A DNA stretch of 33,228 nucleotides, taken from assembly GCA_022573975.1 (NCBI GenBank), contig JACZSY010000012.1:1-33228 (forward strand), in the 5' to 3' direction. The notes under the pieces were generated by a model that searched no databases, had not been told where the DNA came from, and was given only the letters and a program-made list of their open reading frames with translations. The position numbers were made by a program, and so were the translations under genes. The stretch comes from SAR324 cluster bacterium (GTDB taxonomy: Bacteria > SAR324 > JACQKK01). This document shows, in pieces, positions 18,667 through 26,673 of this stretch; within the stretch, counting starts at the first letter, position 1; every line of letters starts with the position of its first letter.

Positions 18667-18691
18667 GCCAATGCCACTTCCGAGCATTGGC
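18667..18691. promoter_or_regulatory. Inverted repeat in the cpbp-rsmD divergent gap
   Basis: GCCAATGC (18667-18674) and GCATTGGC (18684-18691) are perfect inverted copies with a 9-bp spacer. A TTGACA hexamer lies just before it (18659-18664). It could be an operator or a leader hairpin for either gene. Confidence 0.35.
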
Positions 18692-18758
18692 GCGCTTCCC
18701 CGGAGAGGGAAGCGATGGTTTCCAAGAGCGGTTAAAATGTAAATGCAAGGCATCCGCC

Positions 18759-19349
18759 ATGTTGAGGATTGTCGGTGGAAATATGGGCGGCCGCCGCATC
18801 GCCGCCCCCCATGGGAAGCACACGCGCCCCACTTCCGAACGGGTGCGCGAGGGTATCTTCAATGTGCTGCACACCCTGCTCCGGCTTGAGGGCGCCCGCG
18901 TGTTGGACCTTTTCGCCGGCTCCGGCGCGTTGGGCATCGAGGCTCTGAGCCGCGGCGCGGCGCATGCGACCCTGGTGGAATCCCATGGCCGCACCGCGGG
19001 GGTCATCAAGACCAACCTGAAACGGCTCGGGATCGATCTCCAAGCCGCCCGGGTGGTCACGGTTCCAGTGGAAAGCTGGCTGGCCAAAACGAAACCCGCG
19101 GCGCCATTTTCGCTGGTGCTGCTGGATCCGCCCTACGATTATTCCGGCCATGACCGCCTGCTCGCGCTCCTTTCCGGCGCTCCCGCCGTCTCCGCCGGCG
19201 CCGTGATCGTACTGGAAACCGGCCGGGATCGATCCCCGGCCCCTCCGTCCAGCCTTGATCCGATCCGGACAAAACGATATGGTGAGACACAAGTTTCGTT
19301 CTTTCGCAAAAACCCCCCGGATTCCACCCGGGAATGCGCTCTCCCCTGA
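18759..19349 (+). CDS. rsmD: 16S rRNA (guanine966-N2)-methyltransferase RsmD
   Basis: A 196-residue SAM-dependent methyltransferase. The start MLRIVGGNMGGRRI and the RPTSERVREGIFNVL segment are RsmD hallmarks. The SAM-binding motif is DLFAGSGALGIEALSRGA (50-67), and the catalytic DPPY motif is at 123-126. It methylates G966 of 16S rRNA in the 30S subunit. The length is typical. coaD, often adjacent to rsmD, is absent here. Confidence 0.95.
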   Translation: MLRIVGGNMGGRRIAAPHGKHTRPTSERVREGIFNVLHTLLRLEGARVLDLFAGSGALGIEALSRGAAHATLVESHGRTAGVIKTNLKRLGIDLQAARVVTVPVESWLAKTKPAAPFSLVLLDPPYDYSGHDRLLALLSGAPAVSAGAVIVLETGRDRSPAPPSSLDPIRTKRYGETQVSFFRKNPPDSTRECALP

Positions 19350-19386
19350 ATGGCTTCCTGGGGCGCATTGGACGCCGGGGGCTGCG

Positions 19387-19414
19387 TTTCCCGCGATCCG
19401 TTTCCCGCGATCCG
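19387..19414. repeat. Tandem repeat, 14-bp unit, 2 perfect copies
   Basis: TTTCCCGCGATCCG occurs at 19387-19400 and 19401-19414. It lies between rsmD and the next gene, about 35 bp before that start codon. Confidence 0.95.
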
Positions 19415-19449
19415 ATCGAAGGCGTCCTTTTTTCTCCAGGGTGAGACCG

Positions 19450-20280
19450 ATGCGTCACAAAATACTTCGAAAGACGGCCCATGGGAATACAGTGGTCTTC
19501 AGGGTGGTCTTCAGGATGGCTTTCAGGGTGGCCTTCCTGGCGGCCTTTCTGCTGGGCCTGGGGACACAGCCGCGAACCGCCTCGGCCGAAACCATCGGCG
19601 GGTTTTTCACCTTGGCCAACACCTTCATGTACACCAAGGGTCCGCGGCAAGGCCGGCGTTTTCTGGTGCGCCCCCGCCTGTCGTTTCAGGTGGTGGACAT
19701 CACCACGGACGACAAGGACCGGATTTGGTACCTGGTGGTCACTCCCGGCGTAATCCGCAGGTTCACCGGCCAGGGATGGATCACCCAGGCGCCCCATGAA
19801 ATCGGTAAAACCAGTGATCGGCCGGTGCGGGTGTTCTCAAAAATCCCCACCCTGGCGGGCGGTTCGTTCGAGACGATGATGGCGCCTTCCAGCGCGATCA
19901 AACTGCTCAATGAATCCACCAGGGTCAAGTGGTTCGACAAAGTGATCTGGCAGAAGGTGGAGTATCGCTTCAATGCTCCGGGAAAAGCATGGGCCAGGGA
20001 AGCCGCGGGGATTTTCCGGGCCGGAAAAACGGACCAGTATCTGCTGCGGGTCTATGGGGAAATGGTGACCCGCGGGATTTCAAAAGGCCTGCAAATCAGG
20101 CTTCTTTCCGGCATCGTGCGGGTCGGGGACACCATGCGCCAGGTGCAATGGGCCTTCGGCGATCCCCTGCGGCGCACCGAGACCAAAAAAGACAATGCCA
20201 CTCAAACCAATTGGGAGTACCAGAATCTGCGGGTGGTGCTGCAAAACGGCGTGGTGAAGACCATCAGCGGGACGAATTGA
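19450..20280 (+). CDS. Exported protein with BamE/SmpA-like C-terminal domain
   Basis: A 276-residue secreted protein. The signal peptide (residues 1-47) has a basic start (MRHKILRK), a hydrophobic core built from VVFRVVFRMAFRVAFLAAFLLG and an ASA-ET cleavage site. No lipobox cysteine is visible. The middle part is beta-rich and unrecognised. The last 55 residues (VRVGDTMRQVQWAFGDPLRRTETKKDNATQTNWEYQNLRVVLQNGVVKTIS) follow the SmpA/OmlA pattern of a G-x-t-x-x-x-V motif, G-D-P and a final beta strand, as in the outer-membrane assembly factor BamE. That likeness is inferred by eye. The core of the signal peptide is a 12-bp DNA tandem repeat. AGGGTGAG precedes the ATG. Confidence 0.8.
   Translation: MRHKILRKTAHGNTVVFRVVFRMAFRVAFLAAFLLGLGTQPRTASAETIGGFFTLANTFMYTKGPRQGRRFLVRPRLSFQVVDITTDDKDRIWYLVVTPGVIRRFTGQGWITQAPHEIGKTSDRPVRVFSKIPTLAGGSFETMMAPSSAIKLLNESTRVKWFDKVIWQKVEYRFNAPGKAWAREAAGIFRAGKTDQYLLRVYGEMVTRGISKGLQIRLLSGIVRVGDTMRQVQWAFGDPLRRTETKKDNATQTNWEYQNLRVVLQNGVVKTISGTN
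19492..19551. repeat. 12-bp tandem repeat, 5 units, encoding a signal-peptide core
   Basis: Units: GTGGTCTTCAGG twice exactly, ATGGCTTTCAGG, GTGGCCTTCCTG, GCGGCCTTTCTG. In frame they encode VVFR, VVFR, MAFR, VAFL, AAFL. The progressive change from Arg-ending to Leu-ending units looks like duplication followed by selection for hydrophobicity. Confidence 0.92.
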
Positions 20281-20306
20281 GGTTATTTGCGTTGGGTTAT
20301 GATAAT
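20277..20306 (+). promoter_or_regulatory. Possible promoter of the TPR gene
   Basis: TTGAGG (20277-20282), an 18-bp spacer and GATAAT (20301-20306) in an AT-rich stretch. It overlaps the stop codon of the previous gene. The leader would be about 240 nt and would include the six-unit repeat array. Confidence 0.35.
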
Positions 20307-20466
20307 ACCGGCATTCAATAATACCATCATGCCATTGGCCGCGCCCTCGAGGAACCGCCCGCGGCCGGCGCCGGATTGGCGGCCTCGCAAAAGGCAAATG
20401 CCGGTGGCCAGGTGGCGCGTTTGGCTTGGCGGAGGCAGTGTCGCCAACGGCCGGACGGGGAATTTT

Positions 20467-20538
20467 TTCACGCAGTTTTTCACGCAGCCATTCACGCAGT
20501 TTTTCACGCAGCTATCGAGGCAGTTTTTCACGCAACAA
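20467..20538. repeat. 12-bp tandem repeat, 6 units, upstream of the TPR gene
   Basis: Units of the form TTCACGCAGTTT and TTCACGCAGCCA alternate, giving a higher-order 24-bp period. The fifth unit is degenerate. The array ends 17 bp before the start codon. On the other strand the unit reads GTGAAAAACTGC, similar to the GTGACAAGCTCC unit at 11350. Confidence 0.93.
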
Positions 20539-20555
20539 ATCGCCGGATGCATATC

Positions 20556-21434
20556 ATGACACGGGATAACGACCAATTTCTGGAAAGCATCATCAAGGGG
20601 AATATCCTCGGAGGTCTCGAGGCGCTGTATGCCGTGGATGAAGACGGCCCCTCGGCGCCCCTGTCGCTGAACCGCCTGCTGTACGGCAACGCGGAAGAGG
20701 CGCAACTGGACCTCATCCGTGAGGAGGAATCCAGCCTGGCCGGGAATTTGTCGGGCCTGGAAGATTCGGAGAAGGCCCTGGCCTACTACAATCTGGGATG
20801 TTTCTCCCTGGTGCAGGACGATGTGGTGGCCTCGAAAGACCGCTTCGCCCAAGCGGTGGATCTCTCGCCCCAAAATTTGATGGCGCGTCATAACCTGGCC
20901 TACGCCCATGAATTGCTGGCGGAGACCGAGGAGGCGCGGAGCCATTACCATGCCATCATGGAACAAATGCCCGATTGCGCGATCACCCGGCTAAACTTGG
21001 CCCAACTCTCCTTGCAGGAGGGGGACACGGAAACGGCGTTGAACGAGTTGCAGGGATTGTATGACCGGGATACGGGAAACAAGGGGTTGTTGCTATTTCT
21101 CTGCCGGGCCTTGCTTTTCCGCGCGGAACCGGAGGACGTGGAAAAGGCGAACCAACTCCTTGGCGTCATCCCCGGCCTGAAACAATATCCGGACCTGCAT
21201 GAATGCCTGGCCTACGCCTGGTATCTAAGCGGAAAAGCCGAAGAAGCCGAGCAGGCGTTTTCCGAGCTGCTGGCCGAAAACGACGAAAATCTATTCGCGC
21301 GGATGGGGATGATCAGGGTGTTGTGCGAAAAAAGCGATTTCAAGGGCGTGGAACAACATTTGGAGCGTTTCGAGGAGCTCAGTCCCGACGAGAAAACCCG
21401 GGAGTTGCTCGAAATGGTCAAATCCGGCCCTTGA
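20556..21434 (+). CDS. Tetratricopeptide repeat protein
   Basis: A 292-residue helical protein without signal peptide or membrane segment. At least five TPR units are visible (KALAYYNLGCFSLVQDDVVASKDRFAQAVDLSPQNLMARHNLAYAHELL and following, then TRLNLAQLSLQEGDTETALNEL, LHECLAYAWYLSGKAEEAEQAF). It should act as a cytoplasmic protein-interaction scaffold; the partner is unknown. The start is either ATG 20547 or ATG 20556; the latter has GGA 8 nt upstream. The frame is open through the repeat array to 20376, but this is an effect of the 12-bp period. Confidence 0.85.
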   Translation: MTRDNDQFLESIIKGNILGGLEALYAVDEDGPSAPLSLNRLLYGNAEEAQLDLIREEESSLAGNLSGLEDSEKALAYYNLGCFSLVQDDVVASKDRFAQAVDLSPQNLMARHNLAYAHELLAETEEARSHYHAIMEQMPDCAITRLNLAQLSLQEGDTETALNELQGLYDRDTGNKGLLLFLCRALLFRAEPEDVEKANQLLGVIPGLKQYPDLHECLAYAWYLSGKAEEAEQAFSELLAENDENLFARMGMIRVLCEKSDFKGVEQHLERFEELSPDEKTRELLEMVKSGP

Positions 21435-21527
21435 GCCGCCGGACCGGCCTGCCATGGCATGAGAATTTCATGGACCTAAGGAAGCGGAGAAACCCGAATC
21501 TCCAACCCCCTTTGACAGGCCGTCACC

Positions 21528-22016
21528 GTGGAACCCATCCGAATTGTCTCCCTGGATCATCTGCTGCTTCAAATCGGCGATCAATTGCGCGGCCAGGGCT
21601 GGGCGCTGATCTGTACGGAGCACCAGGGATTTCCCCTCCAGTTCACCCTGGGCCTGACAGTCACCTACGATCACCCGGAACTGGAAATCGTGGGCGTCAC
21701 TCCCGATCTGGGGCAGGCCATGTTGCAAAACCTGGTGGAGCGAATCCAGCAAGGCGGCCGGCTTGAGGCGGGCGCGTTTTTTTCCGACCTGAAGAGAGGG
21801 TACGATTTTTTCCTGGTGGACAACCCGATCGACCCCGAGGGGCCGCCGGTCACGGGGGATCGGCTGCGATTGATCTGGCCCGACAGGAATCACCGCTACC
21901 CCTGGCATCCCGATTGCGATCCCTATTGCGCGGCGCAGAGCCTGATGCTGGAATGGGATGGCATCGACCTGAAAGGCCTGGAGCGCCTGATGGCCCATAC
22001 GGCCGAAATTTCCTGA
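21528..22016 (+). CDS. DUF4262 domain protein
   Basis: A 162-residue protein starting at a GTG. The features LICTEHQGFPLQFTLGLTVTYDHPELEIVG, FFLVDNPID and LRLIWPDRNHRYPWHPDCD match the DUF4262 family, found widely in bacteria and without a known biochemical role. It is probably cytoplasmic. It follows the TPR gene by about 90 bp in the same direction and may share its transcript. No strong ribosome site is seen before the GTG. Confidence 0.75.
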   Translation: MEPIRIVSLDHLLLQIGDQLRGQGWALICTEHQGFPLQFTLGLTVTYDHPELEIVGVTPDLGQAMLQNLVERIQQGGRLEAGAFFSDLKRGYDFFLVDNPIDPEGPPVTGDRLRLIWPDRNHRYPWHPDCDPYCAAQSLMLEWDGIDLKGLERLMAHTAEIS

Positions 22017-22208
22017 TGCCTCGCCGCTGACGGAACCTCACTCCCCGCATGGGAACCACGGCGGGAATCCCACCGGGGAATCCCCGGGAAATCCCTGGGA
22101 AACGCCCGGGGGATAAAAATCCGTCCCGCACCCAAACCGAGCGCGCGAAATTTCGAGTGCCCCATTTTGCCCCGCATCCCGCCGCTCCGTATTCGTCCGC
22201 CAGGATTC
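22017..22208. repeat. Intergenic region of imperfect GGGAAtCCC-type repeats
   Basis: Between about 22060 and 22111 the motif GGGAA(A/T)CCC recurs four or five times at 11-14 bp intervals. The copies diverge, so unit boundaries are unclear. The rest of the gap shows nothing distinct. Confidence 0.6.
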
Positions 22209-23000
22209 ATGACCGCACAGCCGTCCACCCCTCCCGCATCACCGGCCAGTCTCGCCCCCCACCATCAGCGATTGTTCGCCTTGATCCTGGATTATCTGCT
22301 GGTGGTGATGACCCTCAACGTGGCGCAAAAAATTCTCTTGGGCATGGATATGGAACTCAATGCGCCCTCGATGCCCTGGTGGGCGCTGCTGGCGCCGGGA
22401 GCGGTGCTGATCGCGTTCAAGGACACCCTGGGCGGCGTGAGCCCGGGGCGTTGGATCACCGGCATCGCCGTGGTGTCCGCCGCCGATCCGGGCTCCGCGC
22501 CCTCCTGGCGCAGGCTGGCCCTGCGCAACCTGTTCCTGATCCTGCTGCCGCTGGAAGCGGCGATGGTATTCTTCGATCCGTTCTACCGCCGCCTGGGAGA
22601 CCGCGTGGCGGGCACCGTGGTGGTGACTCCGAACCGGGTCGCCCCCTATACCCGGCGGCTGCTGGGCCTGGCTATCCTGTTTCTCGCCACCTTCCTCATC
22701 ATCCTGGGGCTGGAGTCCTGGAGGGCCGAAAAGGTGCGCCAATCGGCGGCCTATCGCACCGCCCTGGAGGCGGCGGCGGTGCATCCCAAGGTGATCGCCG
22801 CGGTGGGGGAGGCGCCCCGCTTCGGAGACTCGCTGGGGGGCAGCCTGATGAAGGATCCACAAGGCGTCAAGGCGGTGGTCATTCTGAGAGCCGAAGGGAA
22901 GCAAGGGGAATTCGAAGTCAAAGTGGTGCTGCGGCGGAACCGCGGGGCCGGCCGCTGGCGGGTGGAGGAAGTGACCGTCAGCAAAAACATGGACCGGTAA
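22209..23000 (+). CDS. RDD-family membrane protein with Coa1-like C-terminal domain
   Basis: A 263-residue protein from the ATG at 22209 (AGGA 4 nt upstream). Residues about 15-170 form an RDD domain: HHQRLFALILDYLLVV with the Arg and Asp, GRWITGIAVVS, LRNLFLILLP and DRVAGTVVV, in three or four membrane segments. The last 80 residues (AYRTALEAAAVHPKVIAAVGEAPRFGDSLGGSL...GVKAVVILRAEGKQGEFEVKVVLRRNRGAGRWRVEEVTV) look like the Coa1 (cytochrome oxidase assembly factor 1) fold: helix, h-P-x-V-x-x-x-x-G, then a beta sheet. RDD proteins include transport and envelope roles. The function of the fusion is not known. The Coa1 reading is by eye. Confidence 0.8.
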   Translation: MTAQPSTPPASPASLAPHHQRLFALILDYLLVVMTLNVAQKILLGMDMELNAPSMPWWALLAPGAVLIAFKDTLGGVSPGRWITGIAVVSAADPGSAPSWRRLALRNLFLILLPLEAAMVFFDPFYRRLGDRVAGTVVVTPNRVAPYTRRLLGLAILFLATFLIILGLESWRAEKVRQSAAYRTALEAAAVHPKVIAAVGEAPRFGDSLGGSLMKDPQGVKAVVILRAEGKQGEFEVKVVLRRNRGAGRWRVEEVTVSKNMDR

Positions 23001-23417
23001 AAGGGGATTACAACCCCCTGGGATGTGCCGCATGTCCTGGGGGAACGGGTTCCATTGCCCTCCATCCGCGGACCAACTATCCCGCGGCCATGGGCAAAGT
23101 TTTCCAACACCAAGGATACCCTCTGCCCGGGTACCTCTTTCCCTCTGGAAAAATCCAACGGATTGTCAGGGCGGGCCACCGCGCCGGCCTGTTTTCCCAT
23201 GGGAGGGGAGGCCCGCGCCGCGCTTTTTCCCACGGGCAGGGACGCCCGCGCCACTGCATTTTTCTATTTTTCGATCTCGAAGCGTCCGTTGCTATGGAAG
23301 TCGCACCGCCAAATGGGGTATAAGTCAGTTCCCGCCAGGTTCGCGGCGGGGCGCAACGGCCACGGTATTTGGAAACCATGGTGTTTCGAGCACGGATCGC
23401 AAGACGGGATATCGGCA
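23001..23417. other. Intergenic region upstream of polA with an imperfect 33-bp repeat
   Basis: 417 bp without a supported gene, although the polA frame is open back to 23025. Two 33-bp units (23192-23224, 23225-23257) beginning TTTTCCCAtGGG / TTTTCCCAcGGG are similar. The stretch 23260-23330 is more AT-rich and may hold the polA promoter, but I cannot point to clear boxes. Confidence 0.5.
23192..23257. repeat. Imperfect tandem repeat, 33-bp unit, 2 copies
   Basis: Both copies share TTTTCCCA, a G-rich centre and GCCCGCGCC, with several mismatches between. They lie upstream of polA. Confidence 0.7.
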
Positions 23418-26147
23418 ATGCCCACATTTTTCGCGGTTGACACCATGGCGGTGCTGTACCGTTCCTACTTCGCCATGATCCGCAATCCCCTCATCAACTC
23501 GAAGGGTCTCAACGTGAGCGGCCTGTTCGGCCTGACCCACGCCCTGATCGGCATCCTGGAGCGGGAGAAACCGGCCTATCTGGCCGTGGTTTCCGATACC
23601 CCGGAACCCACCTTCCGGCACAAACGCTATCCCGCCTACAAGGCCACGCGGGAGAAAATGCCCGAGGAATTGGTGGCCCAGCTGCCCTACATTCCGCGCC
23701 TCACCGCGGCCCTGGGGCTGCCCTACCTGATCCTTCCCGGCTATGAGGCGGACGACATCATCGGCACCCTGGTCAAGAAGGCCGAGGCCGCGGGAATGGA
23801 CAGCTACATGGTCACCGGGGACAAGGATTTCATGCAACTGATCAACTCCAAGACCCTGATGTACGCGGCCAGGGGGGAGGAGGTGACCCTCACCGGGATG
23901 GACGGGGTGCGCGAGCGCTTCGGCTGCACCCCGGAGCGGGTGATCGAGGTGCTGGCCCTGATGGGCGACGCCTCGGACAACGTGCCCGGCGTGCCCGGCG
24001 TGGGACCCAAGACCGCCACCAAGCTGATCGGAGACTACGGCGACCTGGAAACGCTGTACGATCACCTGGACGACCTGAAGGGGAAGTTGCGCGAAAACCT
24101 GGCATCCAACCGCGAGCAGGCCTTCCTCTCCCGGGAGTTGGTGACCATCGACACCAGCGTGCCCCTGACGGTGACATTCGAGGAGCTGACGCTCAAGCCC
24201 GCGGCCCATACCCACAACCCGGCCTTGCTGGACCTGCTCACCGAACTGGAGTTCCAGACCCTGCGCGACCGCTTGTTGAAACAGGCCGGCCTCTCCCCGC
24301 CGGCCGGGGAGAGCGACGCAGGGGAGGCCGAGCCGGTGCGCTACTTCACGCTCAAATCCCCGGCGGCGGTGGCGGCCAAGGTGGCCGAATGGAAGGACGC
24401 CCCGATGCTGGTGTTCGATACGGAAACCACCGGGCTGGACTATCTGACCGCCGAGTTGATCGGGCTTTCTTTTTCCACCGAAGCCAAGGAGGCCTATTAC
24501 GTTCCGCTCAACCATCCGTTCCTGGCGCCCCGCCGGGCCGAGGTGCTGGCGCTGCTGAAGCCGTTGTTGGAGGGCGACCGCCCGCCCAAGGGCGGGCACA
24601 ACATGAAGTTCGACATCCACGTGCTGCGCAAGGAAGGAATCGCGGTGGGCGGGTTGGCCCACGACACCATGATCGCCTCGCACCTCAGCGAGCCGGCGGA
24701 ACGGCGCCACGACCTGGACTCCGTGGCCCTGCGCCGGTTGAACATCACCAAGATTCCCACCAAGGAGCTGATCGGCAAGGGCAAGGACGAGATCACCATG
24801 GCCGACGTGCCCATCGACCGGGTCTCGGCCTATGCCTGCGAAGACGCGGACGTGACCTATCGCCTGTTCGAGGACTTTCAGCCCCGGTTGAAGGAAACCG
24901 CGCAGCAGCAGGTCTTCGACACCATCGAAATCCCGCTGATTCCCGTGCTGGTGAACATGGAACACTCCGGCATCCGCTTCGACACCGAAGGCTGCCGCCG
25001 CCTGGGGGAGGAACTGGAGGGGCGGCTGGAAGAAAACCGCGAGCAACTCTACCGGCTGGCCGGGGAGCGCGAGTTCAACCTGAACTCCATCGTGGATCTG
25101 CAGCGGGTGATGTACGAGCGGCTGAAAATCCACGAGCAACTCAAAGTGCGGCCCAAGAAAATCAAGACCGGCATGGGCCTCTCCACCGACGAGGAAACCC
25201 TGGAGAAAATGCGCAGCCATCCTTTTCCCAAGGCCCTGCTGGTCTACCGCGAACTGAGCAAGCTCAAATCGACCTACCTGGACCAGTTGGGCAACGCGGT
25301 GCATCCGCTCACCGGGAAAATTCATACCTCCTTCCGGCAAACCGCCGCGGCCACGGGGCGGCTGGCCTCGGACAGCCCGAACCTGCAGAACATTCCCGTG
25401 CGCAGCGAAGAAGGACGGCGGGTGCGGGCCTTGTTCGTTCCCTCGGACGCGGATCACGTGCTGGTTTCGGCGGATTATTCCCAGATCGAATTGCGGGTGG
25501 TGGCCGATTTCTCCGGCGACCCGGCCTTCCTGGAGGCCTACCGCGCCGGGGAGGACATTCACGCGCTCACCGCCGCGGCGATTTTCGCCGTCGCGCCCGG
25601 CGAGGTGGACCGGGAAATGCGCTCGGTGGCCAAGGAGGTCAACTTCGGCTTGATCTACATGATGGGCCCGGACCGGCTGGGCCTGGTCACGGGGACTTCC
25701 CGGGACGAGGCGCGCGAATTCATCGAGCGCTTCTTCGCCAAATTCAGCACCATCCGCAAGTTTCAGGACGATCTGATCGAACGCGCCCGCAAGGAAGGCT
25801 ACGCCCTCACCAAATGCGGAAGGCGCCGCACGCTTTCGGACATCAACAGCAGCCACCCCTATGCCGCCCGGCTGGCCGAAGGCGCCGCCGTGAACACGCC
25901 CATCCAGGGCACCGCCGCCGAGATCATCAAGCTGGCCATGATCGGCATCGACCGCCGATTGCTTTCCGAAGGCCTGCGCTCCAGGATGGTGCTGAGCATT
26001 CACGATGAGTTGCTGTTCGACGCGCCCCGGGAGGAGGTGGATCGGCTCAAAGTGTTGGTGACCGAGGAAATGGAGGGGGCGATGGAATTGAAGGTGCCGC
26101 TGGAGGTGGAAATCGGCGTCGGCGAAAACTGGCTGGAAGCCCATTGA
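23418..26147 (+). CDS. polA: DNA polymerase I
   Basis: A 909-residue three-domain enzyme for Okazaki-fragment processing and repair. The 5'-3' exonuclease domain (about 1-290) has FAVDTMAVLYRSYFA, GYEADDIIGTL, VTGDKDFMQL and GDASDNVPGVPGVGPKTA. The 3'-5' proofreading domain is intact: Asp334 and Glu336 in VFDTETTG, GHNMKFD and YACEDADVTY. In the polymerase domain motif A is SADYSQIELR (Asp686) and motif C is HDE (862-864). Motif B keeps Lys739, Phe743 and Tyr747, but continues YMMGPDRLG where the usual text is YGMSAFGLA. The start is the ATG at 23418, with GGGA 8 nt upstream. Confidence 0.96.
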   Translation: MPTFFAVDTMAVLYRSYFAMIRNPLINSKGLNVSGLFGLTHALIGILEREKPAYLAVVSDTPEPTFRHKRYPAYKATREKMPEELVAQLPYIPRLTAALGLPYLILPGYEADDIIGTLVKKAEAAGMDSYMVTGDKDFMQLINSKTLMYAARGEEVTLTGMDGVRERFGCTPERVIEVLALMGDASDNVPGVPGVGPKTATKLIGDYGDLETLYDHLDDLKGKLRENLASNREQAFLSRELVTIDTSVPLTVTFEELTLKPAAHTHNPALLDLLTELEFQTLRDRLLKQAGLSPPAGESDAGEAEPVRYFTLKSPAAVAAKVAEWKDAPMLVFDTETTGLDYLTAELIGLSFSTEAKEAYYVPLNHPFLAPRRAEVLALLKPLLEGDRPPKGGHNMKFDIHVLRKEGIAVGGLAHDTMIASHLSEPAERRHDLDSVALRRLNITKIPTKELIGKGKDEITMADVPIDRVSAYACEDADVTYRLFEDFQPRLKETAQQQVFDTIEIPLIPVLVNMEHSGIRFDTEGCRRLGEELEGRLEENREQLYRLAGEREFNLNSIVDLQRVMYERLKIHEQLKVRPKKIKTGMGLSTDEETLEKMRSHPFPKALLVYRELSKLKSTYLDQLGNAVHPLTGKIHTSFRQTAAATGRLASDSPNLQNIPVRSEEGRRVRALFVPSDADHVLVSADYSQIELRVVADFSGDPAFLEAYRAGEDIHALTAAAIFAVAPGEVDREMRSVAKEVNFGLIYMMGPDRLGLVTGTSRDEAREFIERFFAKFSTIRKFQDDLIERARKEGYALTKCGRRRTLSDINSSHPYAARLAEGAAVNTPIQGTAAEIIKLAMIGIDRRLLSEGLRSRMVLSIHDELLFDAPREEVDRLKVLVTEEMEGAMELKVPLEVEIGVGENWLEAH

Positions 26148-26160
26148 ACGGAGTCGTCCG

Positions 26161-26560
26161 ATGGCCATGGAGACCTTGCGGGGCGGGTGTCATTGCGGAA
26201 AGGTGCGCTTCGAGATCGAGACGGATCCGTCCTATGTCTCCGAGTGCAACTGCTCCATCTGCACCAAAAAAGGCATTCTGCATCACCGGGTGCCCAAGGA
26301 AAAATTCCGCCTGCTGTCCGGGGAGCCGGAGCTGGAGACGTACCGCTTCAACACCGTGGCGCTGGCTCAAGGGCATGGCCGCCCGCCATTATTTTTGCAG
26401 GGTTTGCGGCATTCACACCTTCACCCATCCCCGCACCGCCCCGGAGGACTACACGGTCAATTTCCGCTGCCTGGACGATTTCGACCTGGAATCGGCGACC
26501 CTGGAGCGCCGGCGGTTCGACGGCCGGAACTGGGAAGAGGCGGTCAAATCCTATCGCTGA
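26161..26560 (+). pseudogene. Frameshifted GFA-family (DUF636/CENP-V) gene
   Basis: The N-terminal half (26161 to about 26365) encodes RGGCHCGKVRFEIE...CNCSICTKKG...YRFNT, the zinc-binding beginning of the glutathione-dependent formaldehyde-activating (GFA-like) fold. The C-terminal half (about 26380-26560) lies in the +1 frame and encodes ARHYFCRVCGIHTFTHPRTAPEDYTVNFRCLDDFDL, ending in KSYR and a stop. Together they make one normal family member of about 130 residues. The break falls between NT and ARHYFC, where the DNA is about 16-19 nt longer than expected from the family. CGGAG lies 8 nt before the ATG and polA ends 13 nt upstream. It is either a recently broken gene or a sequence error. 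Confidence 0.8.
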
Positions 26561-26575
26561 GAGGTGGCAAAACCA

Positions 26576-26617
26576 CGGAAACCAAACCGCGGAAACCAAA
26601 CCGCGATAACCAAACCG
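26576..26617. repeat. Tandem repeat, 14-bp unit, 3 copies
   Basis: CGGAAACCAAACCG twice exactly (26576, 26590), then CGATAACCAAACCG (26604). It lies between the GFA remnant and the cupin gene. Confidence 0.93.
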
Positions 26618-26673
26618 CGATGCCACGAGACCGCATCGAACCCGGCGTCTTTTACCAATGGAGAATATTCACG

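Noticed and set aside
20376-20555. N-terminal extension of the TPR protein through the repeat array
   Set aside because: The translation (FHAVFHAAIHAVFHAAIEAVFHA) only reflects the 12-bp repeat. A start just after the array gives a normal TPR protein.
23325-26168. 947-codon open frame on the minus strand opposite polA
   Set aside because: It mirrors polA codon by codon in GC-rich DNA. Its His/Gln/Gly-rich translation has no family character, while the plus frame has every PolA motif.
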